Notes: generated by a model from the sequence alone, not told the origin. DNA of 64,000 nucleotides from Sphingomonas pituitosa NBRC 102491 (GCF_001598435.1 NZ_BCYY01000009.1:62001-126000); one strand, 5' to 3'. Counted from the first letter of the stretch, positions 26,044 to 35,315 are shown. Program-made: numbers and translations.

Positions 26044-27474
26044 ATGAAGGCTTGGAGAGCAGCGTTGATCTGCGGCGCGTTGGCGTCTGCGCTTCCGGGT
26101 GGGGCGGCAGTGGCGCAGGCCGGGGGGCCGGTGGTAGCGACGCAGAGCGGCAAGGTGCAGGGCGCGGTCGAGGGCGGCGTCGCAAGCTGGAAGGGCATTC
26201 CCTTCGCCGCGCCGCCGCTGGGCCGCTTGCGCTGGCGCGCGCCGCAGCCCGTGGCGGCGTGGAGCGGCATCCGCCCCGCCACCGAATACAGCCATGACTG
26301 CATGCAGAAGCCGTTCCCGAGCGACGCGGCGCCGCTGGGCACCGCCCCGGCCGAGGACTGCCTCTATCTCAACGTCTGGAAGCCTGTGGCGGCGAAGGCC
26401 AAGCTGCCGGTGATGGTGTGGATCTATGGCGGCGGCTTCGTGAACGGCGGTTCGTCGCCGCCCACCTATGCCGGCGCGGCGATGGCGAAGCAGGGCGTGC
26501 TGTTCGTCAGCTTCAACTACCGCGTCGGGCGCTTCGGCAGCTTCGCGCTGCCCCAGCTCAGCCGCGCGAACCCCGACGGGCTGCTCGGCAACTACAATTT
26601 CATGGACCAGATCGCCGCGCTGAAATGGGTGCAGCAGAACATCGCCGCGTTCGGCGGCGATCCGTCCAACGTCACGATCATCGGCGAAAGCGCCGGCGGC
26701 ATGTCGGTGCACACGCTGGTCACCTCGCCGCTGGCGCGCGGGCTGTTCCACAAGGCGGTGGTGATGTCCGGCGGCAACGCCCAGACCGCGAAGAGCGCGA
26801 CGCTCAAGGATGCCGAGGCGATCGGCGAGAACCTCGCCCGCGCGCACGGCATCGATCCCGCCGCGCCCGACGCGCTGGAGAAGCTGCGCGCGCTGAGCGC
26901 AGAGGAAGTGACCGACGGCCTGAGCATGATCGAGCTGTTCCAGCCCAAGCCTGGCCCGCGTACCTATGGCGGGCCGATGCTGGACGGCACGCTGCTGGTC
27001 GATCAGGAAAAGGCCTATGCCGGTGGCGCCTTCGCGCATGTGCCGATGCTGATCGGCGCGACCAGCGCGGACATGGGCGGCAAGACCGGCTTCATGATTG
27101 CCGGCGCCCGCGAGGCCAGCGCCCGCATCGCCGCGCAGAAGGTGCCGGTGTGGGAGTATCGCTTTTCCTACGTCGCGGATTCGGTCGGCAAGCCGGGCGC
27201 CGGCCATGCCACCGACATCCCGTTCTTCTTCGACAATGCCGCGATCAAATATGGCCCGGCGACGACGCCGAAGGACGTGCAGGTCGGCAAGACGATCAGC
27301 GCCTATCTGGTGAACTTCGCCAGGAAGGGCGATCCGAATGGCGCCGGGCTGCCGGCCTGGCCGCGCTTCACGACGAAGGACGATACCATCCTCGACTTCG
27401 CGGCCGACGGCAAGGCGGTCGCGGGGCGCGATCCCTGGGGTGCGGAGATCGACGCGGCGGCGGCGAAGCCTTAA
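26044..27474 (+). CDS. Type B carboxylesterase, exported
   Basis: Serine esterase of 476 residues of the carboxylesterase/cholinesterase family. A signal peptide (MKAWRAALICGALASALPGGAAVAQ) is followed by the family motifs EDCLYLNVWKP, the oxyanion loop WIYGGGFVNGG, nucleophile elbow GESAGGMS, and GHATDIPFFF with the catalytic His. Start at 26044 has GGGAGAGG six bases upstream, so the ATG at 26029 is less likely. Acts in periplasm or outside on carboxylic esters; substrate unknown. Divergent from the porin, and its stop overlaps the convergent response-regulator stop by four bases. Confidence 0.9.
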   Translation: MKAWRAALICGALASALPGGAAVAQAGGPVVATQSGKVQGAVEGGVASWKGIPFAAPPLGRLRWRAPQPVAAWSGIRPATEYSHDCMQKPFPSDAAPLGTAPAEDCLYLNVWKPVAAKAKLPVMVWIYGGGFVNGGSSPPTYAGAAMAKQGVLFVSFNYRVGRFGSFALPQLSRANPDGLLGNYNFMDQIAALKWVQQNIAAFGGDPSNVTIIGESAGGMSVHTLVTSPLARGLFHKAVVMSGGNAQTAKSATLKDAEAIGENLARAHGIDPAAPDALEKLRALSAEEVTDGLSMIELFQPKPGPRTYGGPMLDGTLLVDQEKAYAGGAFAHVPMLIGATSADMGGKTGFMIAGAREASARIAAQKVPVWEYRFSYVADSVGKPGAGHATDIPFFFDNAAIKYGPATTPKDVQVGKTISAYLVNFARKGDPNGAGLPAWPRFTTKDDTILDFAADGKAVAGRDPWGAEIDAAAAKP

Positions 27475-28076
27475 AGCCAGCCATTCGCGCGCGCGGTGCG
27501 GCCAGCCTCGATGCGGTTGGCCGCACCGAGCTTGCCCGCCGCTTCGGAGAGGTAGTTGCGGACCGTCCCCGGCGAGAGGCCCAGCCGGCGGGCGATATCC
27601 TTGTTCGACAGCCCTTCCTCGGCGAGCCGCAGCGCGTCGCGCTCGCGATCGGTGAGTGGGTCGCTCCCTGCCTCCCAGGCCGCGGCGGCGAGTTCGGGCG
27701 GGATCACCCGCCCGCCCGCCGCTACGGTCCGGATCGCGGCGACCAGCGTGTCGACCGGCGCGTCCTTGAGCAGATAGCCGCGCACCCCGGCCGCGCGGGC
27801 GCGGGCGAGGTAGCCGGGCCGCGCGAAGGTGGTGACGATCATCACGGCGGTACGCGCCCTTTCCGTGGCAAGGATCTGGGCACAGTCGAGCCCGGTGCGC
27901 CCGGGCATCTCGATATCGGTGAGCAGGATGTCCGGCGTGAGCGTGCGGACCAGGTCGAGCGCCGCGTCGCCGTCGCCCGCCCGGCCGACGATCGCGAAGT
28001 CGGCTTCGAGCGCGAGGAGCGCGGCGATCGCGCCGAGCACGAGCCCCTGGTCCTCGGCGATGACGATGCGGATCAT
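27471..28076 (-). CDS. NarL/DesR-type response regulator
   Basis: Response regulator of 201 residues: receiver domain (MIRIVIAEDQGLVLGAIAALL, phospho-acceptor Asp in ILLTDIEMPG, TTFARPGY, LLKDAP) and a LuxR-type helix-turn-helix (LTDRERDALRLAEEGLSNKDIARRLGLSPGTVRNYLSEA) at the C-terminus. The ATG overlaps the kinase stop by four bases (ATGA). It closes a four-gene operon ABC ATPase-permease-kinase-regulator. Such DesR-like regulators usually bind an inverted repeat in their own operon promoter; one is present at 30889-30902. Confidence 0.93.
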   Translation of the reverse strand: MIRIVIAEDQGLVLGAIAALLALEADFAIVGRAGDGDAALDLVRTLTPDILLTDIEMPGRTGLDCAQILATERARTAVMIVTTFARPGYLARARAAGVRGYLLKDAPVDTLVAAIRTVAAGGRVIPPELAAAAWEAGSDPLTDRERDALRLAEEGLSNKDIARRLGLSPGTVRNYLSEAAGKLGAANRIEAGRTARANGWL

Positions 28077-29137
28077 GCCGGCACGCTCGCTTCCAGCCGC
28101 GTGCCGGGCTGGAGCGCCTGTAGTTCCAGCCGTCCGCCCGCCGCGACCAGCCGCTGGCGCATGCCGCGCAAGCCGTTGCCCTCTCGGAAGGAGAGACCGA
28201 CGCCGTCGTCCTCCACCACCAGCCGCGCGTCGCCGGGGCCCGCCTCGAAGCCGATCGCGCAGCGCCGCGCGCCGGCATGGCGGATCACGTTGGTCACCGC
28301 CTCGCGCAGCGTCATCGCCAGCACCGCGCCGGCGTCGGCGGGGACCGCGCCGGGGTCGCCGGTGACGATCGGTTCGATACCCGCAGTCTCCAGCGCCGCG
28401 AGCGACGCCGAGGTTTCGTGCGCGAGGGTGCCGCCCATCTGCCCCGCCAGCGCGGCGCGCACCTCTGCGAGACCCGAGCGCGCCGCCTCGGCAATCGCCG
28501 CAAGCTCAGCCTTGGCTTGCCCGGTATCGAGGTCGATCAGCTTGCCCGCCAGATCCGCCTTGAGTGCAACCAGCGTCAGCGTGCGGCCGACCACGTCGTG
28601 CAGGTCGCGGGTGATCCGCTCGCGCTCGGCGGTACCGGCAAGGCGGCGTACCTCCTCCTGGCTGGCGAGCAGCGCCTGGGTGCGCTCGTAAAAGGCGAAG
28701 CTCGACATGGTGGCGACGCCGCTCATCACCACGAACAGCACCCCTGGCGCGAACCACAGGATCGGCTGGTGCCAGGCAAGGCCGGTTACGGCGGTGGCTA
28801 CAGCGATGGCGGCGATGCCGATCCCCGCATGCCGGCGAGACCGCAGCCGGGCGACCGTCACCCCCGCATAGATGCAGAAGGTCGTCCAGCCCAGCGGCAG
28901 CCCCGCGACCGCGATGCCGAGCGCCAGCATCGCCAGCGCGATGGGAATGATCGCCCGGTCGGGAACGCGGATCGAGGCCAAATAGAGCGGCAGGAACAGC
29001 CCGACCGCCACCGCCGCCACGAAAATGGTGGTGGCGTCCGGCTTGGCCCAGAGCCAGGGGAAGGGCACGAAGATCAGATAGGCGAGCCAGGGCCAGCCAT
29101 TCCCCCGCAACCGCTGATAGGACGTCTCGGTCTGCAT
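28073..29137 (-). CDS. DesK-like sensor histidine kinase
   Basis: Membrane kinase of 354 residues: four to five N-terminal TM helices (for example YLIFVPFPWLWAKPDATTIFVAAVAVGLFLPLYL), no periplasmic domain of note, a HisKA_3 domain (TAERERITRDLHDVVGRTLTLVALKADLAGKL, phospho-His in RDLHD) and a degenerate ATPase domain (REAVTNVIRHA, EDDGVGLSFREGNGLRGMRQRL). Start at 29137 has GAGG upstream; longer frames run into the permease gene. Compact sensors like this usually perceive membrane or antibiotic stress, often in concert with the linked transporter. Confidence 0.92.
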   Translation of the reverse strand: MQTETSYQRLRGNGWPWLAYLIFVPFPWLWAKPDATTIFVAAVAVGLFLPLYLASIRVPDRAIIPIALAMLALGIAVAGLPLGWTTFCIYAGVTVARLRSRRHAGIGIAAIAVATAVTGLAWHQPILWFAPGVLFVVMSGVATMSSFAFYERTQALLASQEEVRRLAGTAERERITRDLHDVVGRTLTLVALKADLAGKLIDLDTGQAKAELAAIAEAARSGLAEVRAALAGQMGGTLAHETSASLAALETAGIEPIVTGDPGAVPADAGAVLAMTLREAVTNVIRHAGARRCAIGFEAGPGDARLVVEDDGVGLSFREGNGLRGMRQRLVAAGGRLELQALQPGTRLEASVPA

Positions 29138-29169
29138 GGTGCCAGCCTCGCGGAGGACGGGGTGCGCGG

Positions 29170-29922
29170 TCAAGCCGGGCTCCGCCGCCAGCCGGTCCAG
29201 GCCCAGGCGGCCCCGGCCACCGTCATCGCGATTATGGCTGCGGCGTGCATCCAGGGACTGCCGATGGTGTCTGCGCCGACGATAACGCGCGCGAGCTGGC
29301 CGAGATGGTAGGACGGTGTCCACGCGCCGATCATCTGCATCCAGCCGGGCAGCAACCGGCTCGGGATCCACAGCCCGCCCAGCACCGAGCAGCCGAGGAA
29401 CAGCGCGTTGGCGACGGCGACGGCGCCCTTGGCGCTCATCCGCATGCCCATGCCGAAGCCGATCAGCGCGAAGGGAATGGCGGAAGCGAGGTGCAGGAGT
29501 GTCAGCAGCGCCCAGGTGGCTGGCGCCAGGCGTACGCCCGCGACGATCGACAGCGCATCGATCAGCACCAGCGCCAGCGCGGTGGTGGTCACCGCCGCCG
29601 CCAGCTTGGCCCCGACATAGGCGCCCGCGGGCATGGGCGAGACGCGCTTGAGCTCGATCAGTCCCTGTTCACGTTCCACCGCCACACCCGCGCCGAAGCC
29701 GAACAGCGCGGGGCCGGTTGCCGCAAACACACCATAGCCGGCCAGCGTCGCAGCAGCGAAGCCGGGCGCGGGATCGTGCGGCAGGGCCAGGGTGAACAGG
29801 CCGTAGAAGCCCGCCGGGGTCAACACCGTGGGCAGCAGGAACTGCGGCAGGCGCAGGCTGCGCTTCACTTCGGTCAGCGCCTCGCGGCGCCAGACGCCGG
29901 TCGGAAGAGCGAGTGCGGTCAT
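29170..29922 (-). CDS. ABC-2 type transporter permease
   Basis: Inner-membrane permease of 250 residues with six predicted helices of the ABC-2 family (YGLFTLALPHDPAPG, VFAATGPALFGFGAGVAVEREQGLIELKRVSPMPAGAYVGAKL). The VEREQG-x-RVSP segment is characteristic of this family. Its ATG overlaps the ATPase stop (ATGA). Works with the ATPase as an exporter, possibly of drug, lipid or peptide. It lies directly before the DesK-like kinase in the operon. Confidence 0.9.
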   Translation of the reverse strand: MTALALPTGVWRREALTEVKRSLRLPQFLLPTVLTPAGFYGLFTLALPHDPAPGFAAATLAGYGVFAATGPALFGFGAGVAVEREQGLIELKRVSPMPAGAYVGAKLAAAVTTTALALVLIDALSIVAGVRLAPATWALLTLLHLASAIPFALIGFGMGMRMSAKGAVAVANALFLGCSVLGGLWIPSRLLPGWMQMIGAWTPSYHLGQLARVIVGADTIGSPWMHAAAIIAMTVAGAAWAWTGWRRSPA

Positions 29923-30830
29923 GCGGCGATCCTTTCCTGCGCGGGCGCGAGCAGCGTCGCGATGGCGTCTTCGAGCGTGGCATCGGCGATGCGCAGTGCG
30001 GACAGCGCAGGGTCGGCGACCAGCAGCGCGGCCACGGTTCCCGCGGCATCGCCGGTGAGGATGCGCAGGTCCGCGCCCTCCATCACCGCCTCGCGCGCCG
30101 CCGGGAGCAGCGCGGCGACCGCGGGTTCGAGCGCGGTGCGGCAGCGGATCACCGATCCGCCTGCCCGCGCCCGCAGCGCGGCGGGCGTGTCGTCCGCGAC
30201 GATCCGGCCCGCGTCCATCACCAACACCCGATCCGCCAGCGCATCGGCCTCGGCCAGGTCGTGGCTGGTCAGCAGCACCGCGGCACCGTCGTCGGCGAGG
30301 GCACGTACCGTGCCCCACAGCGTCCGCGCCGAGCCGCGGTCCATTGCCGCGGTCGGCTCGTCGAGCACGAGCAGGTCGGCGCGGCCGCAGATCGCCAGCG
30401 CATATTGCACCCGCCGCGCCTGCCCGCCCGAGAGCGCGCCGCAGCGGCGATCGGCCAGGTCGGCGATGCCGGCCAGCATCATCACCTCGTCGAGGGGGCG
30501 CGGATCGGGATAATAGCCGGAATGCAGCGCCACCAGCTCGCGAATGGTCAGAACGTCGGGCAAGCCCGCGCTCTGCAGCATCACGCCGAGCCGGCGGCGG
30601 GCCGCCGGGCGGCGCGGGTCCAGCCCGAACAGCTGTGCGGTGCCCGCGTCCGGCGCGAGCCGCCCGGTGAGCAGCGCGACCGAGGTCGTCTTGCCCGCGC
30701 CGTTCGGCCCGAGCAGTGCGGTCACTTCCCCGGCGCGAATGCCCAGGTCCAGCCCGTCGAGCACGGCGCGGCCGCCGAGCCGCTTCGATACGCCGGATAG
30801 CCGCGCCACCGCGGCAAGATCGTCGGTCAT
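29919..30830 (-). CDS. ABC transporter ATP-binding protein
   Basis: ATPase of 303 residues. Walker A GPNGAGKTT, Q-loop (VMLQSAGLPD), signature LSGGQARRV, Walker B LLVLDEPTAAMD and H-loop LLTSHDLAEAD are all intact. Residues beyond 210 form the variable C-terminal part seen in drug-exporter ATPases. Start at 30830 (MTDDLAAVARL) has GAGGG upstream; the frame to 30902 has no such site. First gene of the ABC-DesKR operon. Confidence 0.92.
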   Translation of the reverse strand: MTDDLAAVARLSGVSKRLGGRAVLDGLDLGIRAGEVTALLGPNGAGKTTSVALLTGRLAPDAGTAQLFGLDPRRPAARRRLGVMLQSAGLPDVLTIRELVALHSGYYPDPRPLDEVMMLAGIADLADRRCGALSGGQARRVQYALAICGRADLLVLDEPTAAMDRGSARTLWGTVRALADDGAAVLLTSHDLAEADALADRVLVMDAGRIVADDTPAALRARAGGSVIRCRTALEPAVAALLPAAREAVMEGADLRILTGDAAGTVAALLVADPALSALRIADATLEDAIATLLAPAQERIAA

Positions 30831-30888
30831 CCCTCGAAACCCCTTTTCAGAATGCGCCGATCCTGCCGCACGCACCGTCCGCCCGGCA

Positions 30889-30902
30889 GTGACAGATGTC
30901 AC
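30889..30902. promoter_or_regulatory. Inverted repeat upstream of the ABC-DesKR operon
   Basis: GTGACA-GA-TGTCAC, an inverted repeat with 6-bp arms, 59-72 bp upstream of the ATPase start. Fits a binding site for the LuxR-type regulator encoded in the same operon; inferred. Confidence 0.5.
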
Positions 30903-31018
30903 CTCCCGGCCATGTCATCGCACAGGGGAAGCGGGCCGGATGATTGTCACTCGCAACAGGAACATGGCCAATTCACAACCGCTTAGGCTTCGACTGCCAC
31001 CAAGACGGAGCTGCCCCC

Positions 31019-31570
31019 ATGTCGATTCTGGACCAGGCGATCGCCGCCATCACGCCGCCCGAAAGCGAACAGGATCGCCGCGAGGCGACCGCCAAGGCCG
31101 AGGCGCTGGCACGGCCCGGCGACTGGCTGTCGCAGATCCTCGGCCATCACCGCGAGATCGAGGCGCAGTTCGAACGGCTACGCGCCGCCGCGCCCTCCGA
31201 GCGCATGGCCGAGCAGAAGCGGCTGGGGCTGCTGCTCACCGCCCATTCGATCGCCGAGGAAGTATCGGTCTACCCCGCACTCGCCGCCGATCACCAAGTC
31301 GGCCATGCCGAGCTCGCCTATCAGGAACAGTCCGCCGCGAAGATGGAACTGGGCCTGCTCGAACGGCTCGATCCTGCCAGCCAGGATTATCACGACAAGC
31401 TCGAGCATATCCGCGGCGCCGTGCTCCACCATGTCTATTCGGAAGAAGGCACCTGGTATCCGAAGCTGGCGGAGTCCGCGGGCCCTGCCGATCAGCAGCG
31501 CGTGACGGCGCGCTATGCCGAGGAATATGCGCGGTACATGGGGCGGGAAAACCAGCTCTTCGCCCGCTGA
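31019..31570 (+). CDS. Hemerythrin-domain (HHE) protein
   Basis: Cytoplasmic protein of 183 residues with a four-helix hemerythrin-like bundle: ligands in ILGHHREIEAQFE, LLTAHSIAEEVSVYPAL, the Glu-rich third helix (KMELGLLERLD), and IRGAVLHHVYSEEGTWYPKL. Binds a di-iron site; related proteins handle oxygen, nitric oxide or iron in oxidative or nitrosative stress. ATG at 31019 with GGAG nine bases upstream is preferred to the longer frame. Not clearly in an operon; the DUF4403 gene follows after 95 bp. Confidence 0.87.
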   Translation: MSILDQAIAAITPPESEQDRREATAKAEALARPGDWLSQILGHHREIEAQFERLRAAAPSERMAEQKRLGLLLTAHSIAEEVSVYPALAADHQVGHAELAYQEQSAAKMELGLLERLDPASQDYHDKLEHIRGAVLHHVYSEEGTWYPKLAESAGPADQQRVTARYAEEYARYMGRENQLFAR

Positions 31571-31665
31571 CGGATGCGACGGAGGCGGCCCATACCGCCT
31601 CCGGAACGCTTGTCGGTCCCGGCGGTTCTCCTCCCTTGTTCCGGATCGGCAACAAGGGGAATCGA

Positions 31666-33162
31666 ATGCGCGGGCGGTGGACCTCGGCTATGGTGCTGCT
31701 CGCGCTGGCCGGCTGTTCGGGAAATCGCGGCGGCGGCGCCCCGTCGCATGCGAAGGACCGGATCGAGGTCGAGCCCGAGCTCTCCACCCTAACCCTGCCG
31801 CTGGAAGCCAATCTCGACGATCTGGCCGCGACCCTGGAACGGGCAGTGCCACGCCGCCTGTGGGACATCGACAAGCCGGATCAACCCTGCGTGCAGCCCA
31901 AGAAGATCGATCTGGGCATCGCCAAGGTCAAGACGCCGACGATCAAGTGCCGCATTGTCGGCGAGGTCACGCGTGGCCGCATGACGATCGGCGGCGAGGG
32001 CCAGGTGATCCGGCTGGCGATGCCGCTTCACGCCGTCGTTCGCGCGGAGGATATCGGCGGCATCCTCAAGCGCGAGACCGCGACCGCGGATGCCACGGCG
32101 CATGCGGTGATCCGCCTCTCGCTCGGCCCCGACTGGAACCCGCGCGGCACGATCAACATCGACTATGACTGGGCGAATGTGCCGCATGTCGACATCCTCG
32201 GCCAGCGCATCGAATTCACCGACAAGGCCGATCAGAAGCTGGCGCCGGTCATCGCCAAGCTGGAGCGCGAGCTGCCGCGCGAACTGGCGAAGCTGGGCGT
32301 GCGCCAGAAGATCGACGATGCCTGGCGCTCGGCCTTCACCACCCTGTCGCTCAACCGCGAGAACCCGCCGGTGTGGATGCGGGTGACGCCGAAGCAGCTG
32401 CGCTATGGCGGCTATGCGATTACCGGCAAGCGGCTGGAGCTGCGCCTGGGCATGCAGGCGACGACGGAAACCTTTGTCGGCCAGAAGCCGGCCGATCCTG
32501 CCCCCACCCCGCTGCCGCCGATGCAGCCGCTGCAGGGGGAGATCGGCAAGGTCGCGCTGTTCCTCCCGGTGATCGCCGATTATCGCGAGCTGGAGCCGGT
32601 GCTGATGAAGGCGCTGGTCAAGCGTCAGGCGCGGCCATTCGACGTGCCCGGCGTCGGTCCGGTGCGCGCGCAGTTCGAAAAGGCGACGATCTACGGCACC
32701 AAGGGCGGCCGGATGGCGGTCGGCCTGCTGTTCGCGGCGGAGGACGTGGCCGGGCGGATCGGACGGACCCGCGGCACGGTGTGGCTCACCGCCACCCCGG
32801 TCAACCTGCCCAATTCGCGCCGGGTCGACTTCCAGAATCTGGGCGTCAGCGGCACCACCGACATGACCGGCGGCGACCTCATCCTCCAGCTGATGAACGC
32901 GCCGGGGATGAGCAGCTTCATCGCCGCCGCGCTGACCCAGAATTTCGAGCGCGACTATGCCGAGCTGCTCGGCAAGGTCAGCCGCGCGATCGCCAGCCGG
33001 CGCGAAGGCGTGCTGCGCATCGACGCGCGGATGGCGCGCACCCGCACCGGCACGCTCCAGGCCTCGGGCCAGGGGCTGTATCTGCCGGTATGGGCGGAAG
33101 GCACCGCGACGGTGCGGCTGGCGCGCCCGGGCTCAGGCGGAAAGGAAGACCACGCCCGGTAG
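31666..33162 (+). CDS. DUF4403 family lipoprotein
   Basis: Envelope lipoprotein of 498 residues. Signal with lipobox LAGC (MRGRWTSAMVLLALAGC) then a Gly/Ser linker. The body matches DUF4403: strands such as STLTLPLEANLDDLAATLERAVPRRLW, an RGRMTIGG segment, and the C-terminal EGVLRIDARMARTRTGTLQASGQGLYLPVWAEGTATV. Such proteins resemble tandem lipid-binding (TULIP/BPI-like) modules; function is not established. AGGGGA before the ATG at 31666 fixes the start within a much longer open frame. Its 3' end overlaps the convergent lactonase gene by 30 bp. Confidence 0.85.
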   Translation: MRGRWTSAMVLLALAGCSGNRGGGAPSHAKDRIEVEPELSTLTLPLEANLDDLAATLERAVPRRLWDIDKPDQPCVQPKKIDLGIAKVKTPTIKCRIVGEVTRGRMTIGGEGQVIRLAMPLHAVVRAEDIGGILKRETATADATAHAVIRLSLGPDWNPRGTINIDYDWANVPHVDILGQRIEFTDKADQKLAPVIAKLERELPRELAKLGVRQKIDDAWRSAFTTLSLNRENPPVWMRVTPKQLRYGGYAITGKRLELRLGMQATTETFVGQKPADPAPTPLPPMQPLQGEIGKVALFLPVIADYRELEPVLMKALVKRQARPFDVPGVGPVRAQFEKATIYGTKGGRMAVGLLFAAEDVAGRIGRTRGTVWLTATPVNLPNSRRVDFQNLGVSGTTDMTGGDLILQLMNAPGMSSFIAAALTQNFERDYAELLGKVSRAIASRREGVLRIDARMARTRTGTLQASGQGLYLPVWAEGTATVRLARPGSGGKEDHAR

Positions 33163-34230
33163 TGCGATGCCCTTGGCAGCGGGGCCGAGCTTTCCATCGG
33201 CGCCGATCGCCAGCCGGGCGATGTTGCCCGAACGCTCGTTCGCGACCAGCATCTCGCGATCGCCTTCGCGCAGCAGGAACAGCCGCGGCCAATGCCCGCC
33301 GCAAGCAGCATGCTGGAGCGGGGTCAGCCGGCCGTCGCGCGCAATCGCGAACACTGCGATGCTGTCATGCCCGCGATTGGAGATGTAGAGCCGCGTGCCG
33401 GCCGCGTTGACCGCGATATGCGCGCCGGCCGATGCGCCGGTAAAGCCGTTGGGCAGCGTCGACAGTGTCGCCAGCGCGGTGAACCGGCCGTCGGGATGTG
33501 CGCGCAGCACCGTCACCGTGTTGGCAAGCTCGGTGACGAGATACGCGATCGGCAGATTGGGATGACGGGCGAGGTGGCGCGGGCCGGCGCCCGCCTCGGT
33601 ACGATAGGCGATGCTGGTGTCGACCGCACCGCCGGTGCCCAGCCGGTGGAGGAACACCGCGTCCGCGCCGAGATCGACCGAATGCAGCTGCGCGCCACCG
33701 GCTGAGAAGCCTACCCAATGCGCGTGTGGACCGGCCTGGCGCTCGCGATTGGGGCCGCTGCCTTCATGCTGGATGGCGCGTGCCTCGCCGACCGGACGAC
33801 CGGCCCGGTCGAGCGTGAACAGCGCGACGCTGCCGCTCGAATAATTGGCGACCGCCAGTCGGCGGCCATCCGCCGAGAGCGCGGCATGGCACGGGTCCGC
33901 GCCGAGCGTCGATGCTCCGGCGATCTTCGCCAGTCCGGCGGTATAGACGCCGACCATGCCCTGGGTCTGCTCGTCGAGAAGATAGCGCATGCCGGTCGCG
34001 GCCGAGCGGACGCCGAACGAAGCGTTGCGGATCGCCGCCACCGGCGTGCCCGCGTGCCAGCCCTGCGCCCCGCGCGCCAGCGGCACCAGGCCGGGGCCGC
34101 CCTCGTTCGCATAGGTGCCGGCGATCAGGCCGCCGGTCGTGCGGGCGAGCAGCGTGGTCGGGCAGGCGCCCAGCGCCACGGCGGAGCCGACCAGCGCGCG
34201 GCGCGTCAGCGGGAATGCGGAAATAGTCAT
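33133..34230 (-). CDS. Lactonase-fold beta-propeller protein (Pgl-like), exported
   Basis: Protein of 365 residues of the 6-phosphogluconolactonase-like lactonase family (seven-bladed propeller). A twin-arginine-type N-terminus (LTRRALVGSAVALGACPTTLLA) exports it. Repeats such as [54 protein letters not shown] and AAGTRLYISNRGHDSIAVFAI define the blades. Because it is exported, classical cytoplasmic 6-phosphogluconolactonase activity is unlikely; another lactone substrate is more plausible. Divergent from the Tat-exported SDR at 34320. Confidence 0.85.
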   Translation of the reverse strand: MTISAFPLTRRALVGSAVALGACPTTLLARTTGGLIAGTYANEGGPGLVPLARGAQGWHAGTPVAAIRNASFGVRSAATGMRYLLDEQTQGMVGVYTAGLAKIAGASTLGADPCHAALSADGRRLAVANYSSGSVALFTLDRAGRPVGEARAIQHEGSGPNRERQAGPHAHWVGFSAGGAQLHSVDLGADAVFLHRLGTGGAVDTSIAYRTEAGAGPRHLARHPNLPIAYLVTELANTVTVLRAHPDGRFTALATLSTLPNGFTGASAGAHIAVNAAGTRLYISNRGHDSIAVFAIARDGRLTPLQHAACGGHWPRLFLLREGDREMLVANERSGNIARLAIGADGKLGPAAKGIALPGVVFLSA

Positions 34231-34319
34231 ATCCTATTGAAGCCTTTCGGTTTCTTGCCGTCAACGCTGAACCTTCGCCGGCCTCGCGCGCTGAACCCCG
34301 AGCAACAGGGAGCAGCGCC

Positions 34320-35300
34320 ATGACCGACGTACCGAGCCGCCGCGATCTTCTGAAAGGTGCCGCTGCCGCCGGCGCCGCTACTGCCGCCGGACCCGCCTTC
34401 GCGCAAGCCGCGAGCAACGTCCCGGCCCCCGATCCGCAGACCAAATATACCGACAAGCCCTTCCCCGAGCAGCGCCAGAAATGGCCGGCGCTCCAGCGCG
34501 AGATGAACCCCGTGCCCGATTGCGGCGAGCGCAGCTATCGCGGATCGGGCAAGCTCGCAGGGCGCAAGGCGCTGGTGACCGGCGGCGATTCCGGAATCGG
34601 CCGCGCCGCCGTGATCGCGTTCGCGCGCGAAGGCGCGGACGTCGCGATCAACTATTTCCCGAGCGAGGAGCCGGATGCGCAGGATGTCGCCAAGCTGCTC
34701 CGCGCCGAAGGGCGCAAGGTGGTGCTGCTGCCGGGCGACCTGACCGATCAGGGCTTCTGCGTGGATCTGGTGAGCCGCGCGCATCGGCAGCTGGGCGGGC
34801 TTGACATCCTGGTCAACAATGCCGCCTACCAGCAGTCGAAGGCATCGATCGCCGAGATCAGTTTCGAACAGTTCGATCGCACGCTGAAGACCAATCTCTA
34901 TGCGATGTTCTGGATCACCAAGACCGCGATCCCGCTGATGAAGCCGGGCTCGGCGATCATCAACACCGCGTCGGTCAATTCGTTCGCGCCGGAGAAGGAA
35001 CTGCTCGACTATGCCACCACCAAGGGCGGCATCGCGATCTTCACCAAGGGGCTGGCCAAACAGCTCGCCAAGCAGGGCATCCGCGTCAACGCCGTGGCGC
35101 CGGGGCCGATCTGGACGCCGCTGCAGGTCGCCGGCGGCCAGCTGCCCGGCGAGATGGGCAAGTTCGGCCAGGATACGCCGCTCGGCCGCGCGGGCCAGCC
35201 GGCCGAGTTGGCACCGCTCTATGTCGCGCTCGCATCGAACGAATTCAGCTATACCGACGGGAGCGTGTTCGGCGCGAATGGCGGTACCGGCGCGGTGTGA
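34320..35300 (+). CDS. Short-chain dehydrogenase/reductase with Tat signal
   Basis: NAD(P)-dependent oxidoreductase of 326 residues. The first 30 residues are a twin-arginine signal (SRRDLLKGAAAAGAATAAGPAFAQ), unusual for SDRs because the cofactor is bound before export. Rossmann site TGGDSGIGRAA, NNAAYQ, catalytic Ser-Tyr-Lys (TASVNSF ... YATTKGG) and C-terminal GSVFGANGGTGAV are of the YhdF/YdaD-like classical SDR group. Start ATG at 34320 preceded by GGGAGCA. Divergent from the Tat-exported lactonase. Substrate unknown. Confidence 0.9.
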   Translation: MTDVPSRRDLLKGAAAAGAATAAGPAFAQAASNVPAPDPQTKYTDKPFPEQRQKWPALQREMNPVPDCGERSYRGSGKLAGRKALVTGGDSGIGRAAVIAFAREGADVAINYFPSEEPDAQDVAKLLRAEGRKVVLLPGDLTDQGFCVDLVSRAHRQLGGLDILVNNAAYQQSKASIAEISFEQFDRTLKTNLYAMFWITKTAIPLMKPGSAIINTASVNSFAPEKELLDYATTKGGIAIFTKGLAKQLAKQGIRVNAVAPGPIWTPLQVAGGQLPGEMGKFGQDTPLGRAGQPAELAPLYVALASNEFSYTDGSVFGANGGTGAV

Positions 35301-35315
35301 CGCGCCGGCTACCGC

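Noticed and set aside
25942..28278. 778-aa minus-strand open frame
   Set aside because: Covers the esterase gene in antisense and the regulator genes in the wrong frame.
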